Assembly (NCBI GenBank): GCA_049515555.1
Contig: JBEKTY010000020.1
Span: forward strand, 1 to 64,000
DNA: 64,000 nt
Source of the DNA: JBEKTY01 sp049515555
GTDB lineage: Bacteria; Planctomycetota; Planctomycetia; Pirellulales; Thermoguttaceae
Direction: 5' to 3'
Part shown: one piece after another, positions 26,443 to 34,550 of the stretch
Numbering within the stretch: the first letter of the stretch is position 1
Layout: each line of letters starts with the position of its first letter
Program-made: the position numbers and the translations under genes
Notes under the pieces: generated by a model
Databases searched by the model: none
Told to the model about the DNA's origin: nothing
Seen by the model: only the letters and a program-made list of their open reading frames with translations

Positions 26443-27939
26443 ATGGCTTTCCCCTCGACCGATTCTTGGGACATTCACGCCCTCGACGGGTTCTATCGAA
26501 ACTGCCACCATCTCTTTGAGAACCTCGTTCACTGGATTCCCGCGTTCTACTCCGATTGGTCCCTCGTCCACCATTGCACGACCCTGGTGTGGCACCGAAT
26601 CCTGAGCGATGAAAAGTGGCCTCTTATCCACCCCCGCGTCCTACCCACGCAGGAGACGCGGGATGCCGTTACAAAGGCCGCCGGCCTCGACCTGGCACAC
26701 TGGGACCCACCGACTATGGGCGAAGCCCTTCAAGACGCCGTGCGGGGCATCCTGGAGACCCTGCCCGAGAACTCCCAGGCGACGCCACGCCAGGTCCTCA
26801 TTGACCGGCTTTCCTTCGTCACCCCGGCCATCTTGCTTTTTCCGCAAGAGACCAACGACACCACGCCCTACAACCTCCATCCGATGCAGGCTTTCTCCGA
26901 TCTCTGTTGCTATACTGCGAAACGACTGCTCCGCCACGAAACGATTTTGGCCCTATCGAACGCCGCGTTCCGTCAACAGCTTGAGAAGCTGGCCAGCCTC
27001 GTCCCCAAGAAACACATGGAGTACCTGCCCCCGAATATCCTCCAAGACGACGACTACCTCTCGGAACCCACGCCGGAGTGGTTTGACCAAATTGAAGAGG
27101 GAGCATTGGAACTGACGGCCGAGCAAGACCGAGGCGAGTACCGTTTCCTGGACCCAGCGATCTCCATCAGCCGGGCAGTGGTCGCACTTTCCAAGGCGTT
27201 TGGGGCGTCGCCGCCGTTCCCCGTTCTCCACAACTGCCTCCAGAGCTACTATGCGAAGAAGGACCCGCGGTACATGCCCAAGAGCCACATCAGGATCTAC
27301 CGGGTGGGCGTCGGCGGTGCATTCACGTTGTACGATCCCGAGGTTCCCAGCAGGAGCACCAGCCACGGCACTCCGGCGTATCTCCCACACACCGATGCCG
27401 CAGCAAGCAATTTTCCGCCGGCAAAGCCGCCGGCCTCCGAGGCTCCAGTCGCCCCTGCCGCACCGCGGCCGACTGCCGGGCCGACACAAACTCCTGCCAG
27501 ACCTGAAGCCGCCACACCGAAACTGCCCGGTTCCGCGTCGCCGCCGCCTTCCGCCGCCCCACCTGCCAAAACCAGTTTCGGCGCTCTAACACGATTCTTG
27601 AATGAGCTTCGTCAGCGGCGAACTGGTACGTCGGAATCGCCGACGCCACAGCCCCCGGCCGCCCCGGCTGTCAAACCGCCGGCCAGTCCACCCCAGCCCG
27701 GTTCGGGTAAACCCCAGCAGCCGCAAACGGGGGCCTCAAGACCGCCGACGCCGGCTTCCACGGCCCCTCAGCCGCCTTCCACTCCTCCTGCCAAGGTCAA
27801 CGGGCACGGAAAGATGGCCCCGGAAGTAGCTCCCAAGAAAGACAAGCGTGCCAAGGACGGCCGCATTCACGTACGCAGGACGCTGATCTGGCCGGAAGAC
27901 AATCTGCCCGGCTTCCCGGATGACGATTCCCGGAAATAG
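26443..27939 (+). CDS. Hypothetical protein with helical N domain and Pro/Ala-rich tail
   Basis: 498 residues from the ATG at 26443, preceded by CAGGAG. The longer frame to 26341 overlaps the relaxase and is unlikely. Residues 1-280 look globular and helical (FYRNCHHLFENLVHWIPAFY; TMGEALQDAVRGILETLP; MQAFSDLCCYTAKRLLR); residues 310-460 are low-complexity proline/alanine; the last 30 are basic (KKDKRAKDGRIHVRRTL). The globular part reads somewhat like the C-terminal domain of the relaxase (both have paired helices with W-H and P-P patterns), but I cannot prove kinship. It lies 70 bases after the relaxase and is probably co-transcribed and involved in transfer. A terminator follows. Confidence 0.7.
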   Translation: MAFPSTDSWDIHALDGFYRNCHHLFENLVHWIPAFYSDWSLVHHCTTLVWHRILSDEKWPLIHPRVLPTQETRDAVTKAAGLDLAHWDPPTMGEALQDAVRGILETLPENSQATPRQVLIDRLSFVTPAILLFPQETNDTTPYNLHPMQAFSDLCCYTAKRLLRHETILALSNAAFRQQLEKLASLVPKKHMEYLPPNILQDDDYLSEPTPEWFDQIEEGALELTAEQDRGEYRFLDPAISISRAVVALSKAFGASPPFPVLHNCLQSYYAKKDPRYMPKSHIRIYRVGVGGAFTLYDPEVPSRSTSHGTPAYLPHTDAAASNFPPAKPPASEAPVAPAAPRPTAGPTQTPARPEAATPKLPGSASPPPSAAPPAKTSFGALTRFLNELRQRRTGTSESPTPQPPAAPAVKPPASPPQPGSGKPQQPQTGASRPPTPASTAPQPPSTPPAKVNGHGKMAPEVAPKKDKRAKDGRIHVRRTLIWPEDNLPGFPDDDSRK

Positions 27940-27957
27940 CAACTCGCACCGGACCAC

Positions 27958-27993
27958 TTGGGGGCGCTGCCCCCAAACCCCCGGGATTTTTCT
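27958..27993 (+). terminator. Likely terminator of the relaxase operon
   Basis: ttgggggc-gct-gcccccaa (27958-27976), followed ten bases later by atttttcttt. The hairpin and T-rich run lie just after the stop at 27939. Confidence 0.6.
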
Positions 27994-29010
27994 TTGAGCC
28001 ATTGGGGTACATCGAGGGTGGGAAAGAGGCGATTGTTTCACGGCACAATCGCAAAAGCCGAAAACCTGTGCAGCAGCGACAGGGGGCCGTCGTAACGGGC
28101 AAGTCGCAACGCTGCAAAAACTGCGTCCGAGGAAAGCTGGCTTCCCTCAGACAGAGAGACCGATGGTCCCTCGACGTACCACCTGATTATCGCTTGACGG
28201 GTTTCTTGGCTTCCCAGCCTCACCGCCTCCTTTTCATCAGGTAATTCCTACCATACGCCCCGCTACGATCTTACTCAAGCGTTTGGTGGTCCCGGGAACC
28301 AAGAACGTGGACGCACCGCCTCCATTCGCCGGCCAATGCCGATTTCTAAGGGGATAGTATCTGTGGATTTGCCCGGCGACAGGAACGCAATACGCCCACG
28401 CGTCGATCTTATCACAGTTTCAGGGCTGGCGGCCACCACGATCTTCATCGAGGGCGGCATGTCCTTGAAATGGGACGCGTTTTCCCGGCTGAACGAGTTA
28501 TGCGACGTGTCGCCGCCGTGACGGCATAACACGCGAGTCGCAATCTGCACTTTCACATGCGGGCACCGGGTAGATCGCTCTCACCGTCACTCACGAGGCC
28601 GATGGCACGTACCCCTTGCCTGCTTTCCGAGAACCGGCGGTATCAATAGCTGGTTTCTCTTGCGGGACCTCTCGCCGCTTTCCCGTGGATCTTCACCCGC
28701 TGCCAGGAGCCAGAAGGCTGCCACGCCCATACGCAGCCGTTCCCGGCGTCAAGGTTTTGCAGGAGATTCGAGGCTGGACCGGCCTCGTCCTTCAGGAATT
28801 GGCACACCGGGCCTGGCGGGGATGCCCTCAATCAGGACACCGCCGCGAGACGCCGTCGTGCAATAGGTTTAGTCCTCGTCGGTCATCATGATCGTGACGA
28901 CGGGCTCGCCCATGTCGCCGGGTCCGCAAACGGCCATCAGGTCTATCCCACCGGGAAAACGGTGGTGGGCGTAGCATAGAATTAAGCAATCGTGAAGCAC
29001 AAACGAAAGA
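27994..29010. other. About 1 kb between convergent operons, little coding signal
   Basis: The stretch separates the plus-strand relaxase operon from the minus-strand operon ending at 29047. I see no secure gene. Two weak possibilities: a plus-strand 61-codon frame at 28336-28521 (MPISKGIVSVDLPGDRNAIR...) whose second half has plausible codon use, and the minus-strand tail at 28869-29000 listed separately. The remainder shows no repeats or recognisable motifs. Confidence 0.4.
28869..29000 (-). CDS. Possible very small protein ending GEPVVTIMMTDED
   Basis: A minus-strand frame of about 43 codons from a GTG at 29000 reads VLHDCLILCYAHHRFPGGID, then LMAVCGPGDMGEPVVTIMMT and DED. The composition is protein-like and the strand matches the genes to its right, but a terminator hairpin (29011-29033) lies in front of it and the start is uncertain. 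It may be the surviving 3' end of a longer gene. No function suggested. Confidence 0.25.
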   Translation of the reverse strand: MLHDCLILCYAHHRFPGGIDLMAVCGPGDMGEPVVTIMMTDED

Positions 29011-29033
29011 AGCCCCGCTAGACGGGGCTTTTT
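29011..29033. terminator. Bidirectional-looking intrinsic terminator
   Basis: agccccg-ctaga-cggggct followed by tttt on the plus strand and by tcttt on the minus strand. It lies 14 bases past the stop of the minus-strand gene at 29047 and probably ends that operon. Confidence 0.75.
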
Positions 29034-29046
29034 CGCAATCATGGGC

Positions 29047-29307
29047 CTAGTTCAAAGACCACTTGGCCCACGGCAAGCGACGGAAGTCGATGCTCGCCAG
29101 GAAATCGACGATGTCGGGGCGGCCGTAGTAACGTGGCACGCCTCGATGGTCCTGCTCCATCAGCACCACGGGTACGAAACCAAAGGCCGGGGCGAACGAA
29201 GTCTGGGCACGGTTGGCCTCGAATGTGTTGTCGATGATGCCGTGACGGACAACCACCACGGCAAATTCGACGTTCTGCTCTCTAACCAATGCTGCATCAA
29301 TCTGCAT
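29047..29307 (-). CDS. Small hypothetical protein
   Basis: About 86 residues: MQIDAALVREQNVEFAVVVV, a middle with VRHGIIDNTFEANRAQ, then FVPVVLMEQDHRGVPRYYGR and PDIVDFLASIDFRRLPW. A compact alpha/beta layout. It reads like a family of short proteins common in planctomycete genomes, function unknown. I chose the ATG at 29307 (GAGG upstream) over the GTG at 29313. Last gene of the sigma-factor/protease operon direction and followed by a clear terminator. Confidence 0.7.
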   Translation of the reverse strand: MQIDAALVREQNVEFAVVVVRHGIIDNTFEANRAQTSFAPAFGFVPVVLMEQDHRGVPRYYGRPDIVDFLASIDFRRLPWAKWSLN

Positions 29308-29378
29308 ACACACCTCACGAACAAAAGAACTGGATTGAAATCGGCTTAGGGCTCTGATGCGAGCCCTTGCCGAACAAC

Positions 29379-29687
29379 TTATGCCGCCGCGGCGTCAGCC
29401 TTTGTGGCGGATTTGAGATTGGACCACTTGCTGGATGGGGCCTCACTCACGATAACCTCGTAGTCGGTGCTGACGGCCGCCGCGGCGGCCTTGGCATCGG
29501 CAAGCACTTGGTCGTGGGACACGCTGGCCTCGCGGTAATAATCCCCGTGTGGGAGCCAATAGCTCTTGTGCTCGCTGCTTTCGATGACACGGGTGAAACC
29601 GCGTCGTTTCATCTGCTTGTGCAATTGCTCATACTGCTCGGCGGTCGGTCGACCGTTGAGTTGCACCCTGGTCATAAACCGAGTCAT
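29379..29687 (-). CDS. DUF2622-like small protein
   Basis: About 102 residues: MTRFMTRVQLNGRPTAEQYE, then QLHKQMKRRGFTRVIESSEH, YWLPHGDYYREASVSHDQVL and an alanine-rich helix. The pattern R[FV]xxRVxL...Y..LH..M...GF.R.I......YxLP..[ED]Y is that of DUF2622 proteins, which are small, plasmid- or phage-associated and of unknown function. Start uncertain: a GTG at 29696 is three codons upstream. Confidence 0.6.
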   Translation of the reverse strand: MTRFMTRVQLNGRPTAEQYEQLHKQMKRRGFTRVIESSEHKSYWLPHGDYYREASVSHDQVLADAKAAAAAVSTDYEVIVSEAPSSKWSNLKSATKADAAAA

Positions 29688-29813
29688 AATGTTCACGGCA
29701 GGTTCGCTGCCGTCTCCAAAGGATGGAAATGTTTACGAGGCGAGCCACGCTGGCTGCTCTATAGATGACCTCGTAGGCGGCAGACCAGTTCGGGAAAGAA
29801 TTCTCAGATTCTT

Positions 29814-30614
29814 TCAATCATCCGGCGTTAGCTCGGTGATGACACGGTTCTGGCCGAGCGGCATCGTCTCTTCCCAAAGATAGGTGGCCTTGGGCCACTT
29901 GAACCATACCTCGGCTGGCACGCGGCCCTCGATCTTGCCCGGCTGCTCCCCGACTCGGAGCCTGGCCCACAGTTGAGCCGTTTTGCTACCGGCGGGCGGC
30001 GGCTTGTTGGTTTCGCAAAAGTACAGGCCGAGTGACTGCATGTCCTGGGAGGCTTTACCCCAGTGCATGAGCCCGCCCGTCGAAAAGAAGATCGTGCAGG
30101 GCTCGCGGTCGGAGGCACAGTATCGCATGGCCGTGCTGGTCAACGACGTACCCAACCGCTCGGCGAGTCGGCCCAAATCATCGAGCGTGCAAAAACCGTT
30201 ATGGAAGGAATTGAGTTCCGGCCGGAAGAGTTCCATCGGCATCAAGAGGTCCGCCGCGAATTCGTCAGCCTCACGCTCGGCCGGGTTACGGGATCGGTAG
30301 TCGGATTCCGAATTGTGCCCGACGCCCTGAAGGAGCCTTTCGCGGTGATCCGGCAGGTAGAAGTGGCCCAACTCGTGTGCGAGGCTGAATTTCACTCGCC
30401 CCTCAGTCCGCCAACTGCCTGGTTCCGCGTGGAAAATGCAGAACGCCCCTTGCGATTTGTAGAATTCTATGCGGGCGTCGAAGCCCTCGCCGAAGTAACC
30501 CGACCGGACAAAGATGCCTTCCTGAGCAGCGATATCCAACGGCCGAACCGGCAGTCGCCACAGTTTGAACGACCGCAACACCTTTTCGGTAAGTTGGGCA
30601 CTAGCTGTTGGCAC
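29814..30614 (-). CDS. ImmA/IrrE-type (M78) metallopeptidase
   Basis: 266 residues starting with GTG at 30614, preceded by AGGAG and overlapping the stop of the preceding gene by 14 bases. The zinc-peptidase motif HELGH is at residues 80-84 and the third ligand region is EREADEFAADLLMP, both intact. The C-terminal 110 residues resemble the sensor-like tails of this family. M78 enzymes such as ImmA and IrrE cleave or inactivate a partner repressor and so switch on mobile-element or stress genes. Here the partner is probably the acidic protein or the sigma factor directly upstream, which would make this a protease-controlled sigma switch. That last step is inference. Confidence 0.85.
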   Translation of the reverse strand: MPTASAQLTEKVLRSFKLWRLPVRPLDIAAQEGIFVRSGYFGEGFDARIEFYKSQGAFCIFHAEPGSWRTEGRVKFSLAHELGHFYLPDHRERLLQGVGHNSESDYRSRNPAEREADEFAADLLMPMELFRPELNSFHNGFCTLDDLGRLAERLGTSLTSTAMRYCASDREPCTIFFSTGGLMHWGKASQDMQSLGLYFCETNKPPPAGSKTAQLWARLRVGEQPGKIEGRVPAEVWFKWPKATYLWEETMPLGQNRVITELTPDD

Positions 30615-30954
30615 CGTCTTGTTCCTTCTGCTTCTTCATCGACTCCATGACTTCTCTACGGGCCTGGTCGAGTGCATTCCGCGTCTCCTCCGTCATATCC
30701 TCGGCACGATTCATGCCGACGAATTCCTCCTCTTCCACCATGCATGTCTCCACGGACGGGCAGTCCTCCTCCGACTCATGCTCAACTTCATCCCACAACT
30801 GCTCTACGATGCTCTCGGGTAGGGCATTCATGGCGTTCTTCTGAGCCTCGGTCAGTTCAGGTAGATCATCCAGGTTCATCGGGTCGCGTTCACGGAGAAG
30901 CTGTGAGACGATGATGGCTTCCAACGCCCGAATTTCTCGTTCGTTTTCGCTCAT
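30601..30954 (-). CDS. Small acidic protein of the sigma/protease operon
   Basis: 117 residues, strongly acidic and helical (LDDLPELTEAQKNAMNALPE, then WDEVEHESEEDCPSVETCMV, EEEEFVGMN, and a charged C-terminal helix). It has a good GAGGAGGG site, starts three bases after the sigma-factor stop and overlaps the protease gene. The acidic character and position fit an anti-sigma or DNA-mimic partner that the protease could destroy, but there is no sequence match to a known anti-sigma domain. Confidence 0.7.
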   Translation of the reverse strand: MSENEREIRALEAIIVSQLLRERDPMNLDDLPELTEAQKNAMNALPESIVEQLWDEVEHESEEDCPSVETCMVEEEEFVGMNRAEDMTEETRNALDQARREVMESMKKQKEQDGANS

Positions 30955-30957
30955 GAT

Positions 30958-31605
30958 CTAATCCCTCCTCAGCAAGTTGAAACCTGCACGGCGGAGCTTC
31001 GGCTCCAGCGTCTCGATAGCCGCCCGCACGTTGTCGGCCGCTTGTGAGGCGGTGCAGTCGTATCCGTACTGCTGGCGAATTTGCTCCGCGAGCCGCCGCA
31101 TGGACCCTTGTGTCCGTATCTCCCAATATGTTTCCACAAAGGCGTTCATAGCATGCCGCTGTTTGTCTGGCAGGTCGTCGATCAATCTATCGAGGGTTGC
31201 CCGGAACTCAGGCCAATCGGACTTCATCAACTGCCAATTGAGCCGCGTCGTTGTGTGCTTCATGTCGCACGCGATGTGGTCGAGTAGGTCGTCAAAGACG
31301 GGCTCGGTTGATGCCCTCTTGGCTCGGCGGCGGTCACGGGCTCGTAGCTTGGCGATGTGAAAGACGAGTTTGAGCGGGTCTTTGGGGTCGAAGTCCGGTT
31401 TTTTGACGCACCGGATGAAGTCCTTCAACGTTGTCACGTACACCTCATGCACGTCGTCATCGTCAAAATAACGACAGCGTGATCGGATATACCGCCAGAT
31501 ATTCTCGCGGTAATCTGAGTCAATCATCTCAACAGCGAACTTGGGATCTTCCCGAAGCAGCCGCTCTAACTCGTCCTCCGTGACTACGACTCGCTCTTTG
31601 GCCAT
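30958..31605 (-). CDS. RNA polymerase sigma-70-like factor (ECF-type)
   Basis: 215 residues from the ATG at 31605, with GAGGA six bases upstream (a frame to 31638 exists). Region 2-like: ENIWRYIRSRCRYFDDDDVH, then EVYVTTLKDFIRC, ending KLRARDRRRAKR. Region 4-like: LDRLIDDLPDKQRHAMNAFV and LAEQIRQQYGYDCTASQAAD, then NVRAAIETLEPKL. Region 3 is absent, as in ECF sigmas. It is first in a tight three-gene set with an acidic protein and an M78 protease and probably drives element genes when released. Confidence 0.75.
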   Translation of the reverse strand: MAKERVVVTEDELERLLREDPKFAVEMIDSDYRENIWRYIRSRCRYFDDDDVHEVYVTTLKDFIRCVKKPDFDPKDPLKLVFHIAKLRARDRRRAKRASTEPVFDDLLDHIACDMKHTTTRLNWQLMKSDWPEFRATLDRLIDDLPDKQRHAMNAFVETYWEIRTQGSMRRLAEQIRQQYGYDCTASQAADNVRAAIETLEPKLRRAGFNLLRRD

Positions 31606-31949
31606 CGCAATCCTCAAAGATAGGCAGGCATCCTCCAATATCGACCTCGTGCCTGACGGGGCCGTTCCGGAATGAATTCCTGGAAGAATCCAATAATTGA
31701 AGAAACGCCATTCCCCCCCATTCTATGGAAAGAACGCAGTAAGTGCTAGTTCCCCATGCCATTGTGCCCGCCAACGGCCTCCACACGCATTTGGGGGGTG
31801 GTTCAGCGAGGGCTACCAAGGAACTCACCGAGTGAGAATGTTAAGAATCGACACAATGGACAACCCCGGGAGGAAATGGAGAATAGTGAGGTGCCGGTGG
31901 TGCGGAAACCTCAAGGAAAACGTGGAAATGCTGCGGATTGCCGGGAGCG
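31606..31949. promoter_or_regulatory. Upstream region of the sigma-factor operon
   Basis: 344 bases between two minus-strand genes with no credible gene. It contains one copy of the ccggtggtgc motif (31894-31903, complement of gcaccaccgg), shared with the upstream regions near 32.5 and 34.1 kb, and a more A/T-rich tract around 31680-31740 suited to a promoter. I could not place -35/-10 boxes for the minus strand with confidence. Confidence 0.35.
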
Positions 31950-32390
31950 TCAGTGGATACGGCCCGACATGACGTGCTGGTTGCGGTCGCCCGCGGTGCC
32001 GGCATACGCAAAGCGTCTGACCATTTCTTCACCGCAGTAGCGTTGCATCGCATCGACTCGATCGGGCACGTCGTCGGCTTCAATGCCGAGGACTTGCCGG
32101 CTCTTGGTCAGCCAGACCTCGCGGCAGCCGCCTTCCAACAGGGCGAACACGCCAAGGAAGGGCAGCAACTCGGGGGCCAGCATGACGCAGCCGATGTGCG
32201 GGTCGTCGGTGTTGCCGTGATTCCAGTTCTCCCGGAGTCCCAACTGGGCAACGTCCAACGCCTTTTCGATGATTCTCTTGCCTGCGGCCGTCACGTCGCA
32301 CAGGATGCGATACGACAGGCCGCACGCCTCACCCGTCAACGGCACAATGCCGAAACGGGAGAGGTCATCCCAACAGCGGATCGATTTCAT
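31950..32390 (-). CDS. Hypothetical protein (MKSIRCWDDL family)
   Basis: 146 residues: MKSIRCWDDLSRFGIVPLTG, EACGLSYRILCDVTAAGKRI, then LGLRENWNHGNTDDPHIGCV, ELLPFLGVFALLEGGCREVW and a charged tail. It has a GGAAG site six bases before the ATG. The compact cysteine- and tryptophan-containing fold resembles a hypothetical family I associate with planctomycete mobile DNA. No catalytic motif. One GCACCACCGG copy lies 113 bases upstream. Confidence 0.65.
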   Translation of the reverse strand: MKSIRCWDDLSRFGIVPLTGEACGLSYRILCDVTAAGKRIIEKALDVAQLGLRENWNHGNTDDPHIGCVMLAPELLPFLGVFALLEGGCREVWLTKSRQVLGIEADDVPDRVDAMQRYCGEEMVRRFAYAGTAGDRNQHVMSGRIH

Positions 32391-32622
32391 GGGTAACTTC
32401 CTTTCTCAGGGCAGGATGGCCGCGAATTGCAGCCGGAGAAGTTGGCGGGGCCGCCGCTTAGGCCGCCGACAACGTGAAAAAAACCACCATCAAGAACCGT
32501 TTGCACCACCGGCATCTCGCGGCGACGGTCCACGGTATGGGCCGCTGCTGCCAGAGTCGGTCGGGCAGGGTTGGTTGGAAAAGGGTGAGGCCGGTGGTGC
32601 GAAGAATTGGCCTCAAGAACCT

Positions 32623-32931
32623 TTAGAAGCGAACGTCTTCGTTGGAAGCATCGCCGTTGTGCTCGTTGGAAGAGCCGTTTTGCTCTTGGCTGTGGTCGTA
32701 GATCCAGGAGTGAGCCCGGTCTGCGAGCTTGCCCAGCAGCAAGAGGTCGTCGCGTCCGAAACTCGACGAGTTACGCCACTGTTCGCCTTCCGGCTTGTAG
32801 AGGCGGCTGAAAGTGACGTTGTGGCGGATGGAATCGTCGTCGAGATGATTCTCCCAGATTGCGGCGACCAGCCGGCCGAGTCTGATCTCGTGGACCGGCT
32901 TCACCTTCGATTTTTCCTTCTGTTTGGGCAT
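32623..32931 (-). CDS. Small hypothetical protein, paralogue of 16270-16551
   Basis: 102 residues: MPKQKEKSKVKPVHEIRLGR, then LVAAIWENHLDDDSIRHNVT, FSRLYKPEGEQW, SSSFGRDDLLLLGKLADRAH and SWIYDHS, with a polar tail. IR-x-G-x-[LV]-x-AAI[WF]EN, the strand ending in R, the S-F-x-[AR]-[DE] turn and the closing helix A-x-[SA]-WI all match the 16270 protein. The strand-then-helix layout could be a PC4-like nucleic-acid-binding fold (guess). GGAGGG ribosome-binding site. Confidence 0.7.
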   Translation of the reverse strand: MPKQKEKSKVKPVHEIRLGRLVAAIWENHLDDDSIRHNVTFSRLYKPEGEQWRNSSSFGRDDLLLLGKLADRAHSWIYDHSQEQNGSSNEHNGDASNEDVRF

Positions 32932-33011
32932 GGAAATGCCCTCCTTTCATGTTCAGGTTACGGGAATGGGAATACGGCGGGCCGGCGAAATTGCCGGCCT
33001 GCCGCGACAAT

Positions 33012-34037
33012 TCAGACGGCCAAGGCCAACAGGCCCGCCGCCTTCTGGTCCACCTGGAGACGCTCGCCGGCGTTGACGATCTTGCCGGCGATCCGGGTGA
33101 GAGCATCGACGAGGCAGAAGATGGTCAGCCTGCCCTTCTCTTGGGCGATTTCAATCGCCTCCTTGATCAAGGCACGGGGAATTCCCTGGCCGCTCATCGC
33201 CTTCTGGACTTCCTCGGCGTTGCTGCCCAGCGACGTGGCCATCGCCTTTTGGACGGCCTTGACGAAGGCGTCGCGGCGTTGGTCCCGCTTGTGGACGAGC
33301 GACTGGATGGCACACCGGATTTCGCTGATGGCGTCATGGACGTTCGCCGTGTGTTTCCGCGAGAACTCGATGACTTCGGTCGCGTCCCAGACGATGTGAT
33401 TCTGGCACACGGCCTGGAACCAGAAGGTCTCGATTCCCACGGAGCGGCTGCCGACCTCGCTGTTCCAGACGAAGAATCCGGGGGCGAACGCCTCGCCGCC
33501 GATCTCGGTCCAGCCGGCCGGGTCGATGAGGAAACAGAACATGTCCTGCTCCCCTCCGTACAGGCCGGTCGCCCCGTTGAAGCCTTTCGGCGGGGGCTCG
33601 AAACCCACGGCGAACTCCTGGATCAGGGCCAGCAGGTCGGCGTTGAACAGCCGCGTGTAGCTGGCTGCATGGATCGAGCGGAGTTGTCCGCCCTGGGTGA
33701 ACAATTGCAGGGGCTTTGGACCCCGCGGCAACGTCTCGTCGAAAACGCGGCCGGCGGTCTCGGGCGAGAGCCGATTGACGGTCTCCTTGGCCACGCCGGA
33801 AAGCCGGCAAAGCTGGCCGAACGACCAATCGTTCATCTCGAAGGCCCCGTCGTTGCCGGCATCAAGCATCAAGCGGTCGCCGGCGACCTGTTGCACGTTG
33901 AGCAGCCGGGACGGCTGCCAGATTTCCAGGGCTTGCTGTCTCTGCCACTGGCAGTGCTGGGAAAGCACGCCTAGTGACGGGAAACACTCGTCCGGCGTCC
34001 GCCGGAAAAGCTCCCTGGATGCACGAGTCAGATTCAT
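33012..34037 (-). CDS. DUF932 (phage/plasmid-like) protein
   Basis: 341 residues from the ATG at 34037 (AGGAG upstream). It matches the DUF932 layout: FGQLCRLSGVAKETVNRLSP early, LQLFTQGGQLRSIHAASYTR, LFNADLLALIQEF, DMFCFLIDPAGWTEIGGEAF, FFVWNSEVGSRSVGIETFWF, CQNHIVWDA, then a helical C terminus. DUF932 proteins are frequent on plasmids and phages next to DNA-processing genes; their function is unknown. It is transcribed divergently from the methyltransferase-helicase across 513 bases. Confidence 0.85.
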   Translation of the reverse strand: MNLTRASRELFRRTPDECFPSLGVLSQHCQWQRQQALEIWQPSRLLNVQQVAGDRLMLDAGNDGAFEMNDWSFGQLCRLSGVAKETVNRLSPETAGRVFDETLPRGPKPLQLFTQGGQLRSIHAASYTRLFNADLLALIQEFAVGFEPPPKGFNGATGLYGGEQDMFCFLIDPAGWTEIGGEAFAPGFFVWNSEVGSRSVGIETFWFQAVCQNHIVWDATEVIEFSRKHTANVHDAISEIRCAIQSLVHKRDQRRDAFVKAVQKAMATSLGSNAEEVQKAMSGQGIPRALIKEAIEIAQEKGRLTIFCLVDALTRIAGKIVNAGERLQVDQKAAGLLALAV

Positions 34038-34550
34038 GGATTGCTCCTTGAAGAATGAAGTGTGAAGAGTTGAAAAAACCTTGACGAGTACCAATTTGCA
34101 CCACCGGTCCTCGGAAAGCGGGCGGAGTACACCGGCGGCTTGCCGAGTGCCGGGGGAAAGCTTCTACCCGAGCCGAATTGTGAAGTAGCAGTTGCGGGGA
34201 TGTTATGCAGCCGGCCAGCCGGGACGTTGCATAAGCATCCCGGCAACACATCGGGCGAGAGGCGGGGCATATTGGGACATATACGGCGTAATTGACCGCC
34301 GAAGGCAACCGTCGGCACAGGGGAGGCCGCCAAGCTCCCCTTCGCTCATAGACACGCCCACCGGTTCCAGCGTGCGGAAAGCTTGCTTTCCGTGTGACTG
34401 TGAGCGAAGTCCCAGGCTCAATAGGCCATCGGCGGCAGAGATATTCAAGGAATTCTTGGAGTTGCTCCCCGTTGCCATCCCCGCACGTGCATTTTCTTTC
34501 GGCGTGTGTGCAACACGGCGTCGTGGCTGCCCATAACATCACACGAAGCC
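34038..34550. promoter_or_regulatory. Divergent intergenic region with inverted repeats
   Basis: The region separates two divergent backbone genes and should hold both promoters. Elements seen: the GCACCACCGG motif (34098), gccggga...tcccggc (34218-34224/34238-34244), and a near-palindrome cggaaagc-tt-gctttccg (34375-34392). These are plausible regulator sites. No gene is present. Confidence 0.45.

Larger units (their letters stand above)
31894..34107. repeat. Four dispersed copies of a GCACCACCGG-centred motif
   Basis: Copies: 34098-34107 and 32503-32512 (plus orientation), 32591-32600 and 31894-31903 (minus). The 10-bp core is identical in all four. The 34098, 32591 and 31894 copies share more when oriented alike: a ttga.gag or ttgagg block 15-20 bases before the core and a ctc after it. 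All lie in gaps upstream of minus-strand genes (sigma factor, 31950, 32623-side and DUF932 genes), so they may be operators for a shared regulator. Confidence 0.6.
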
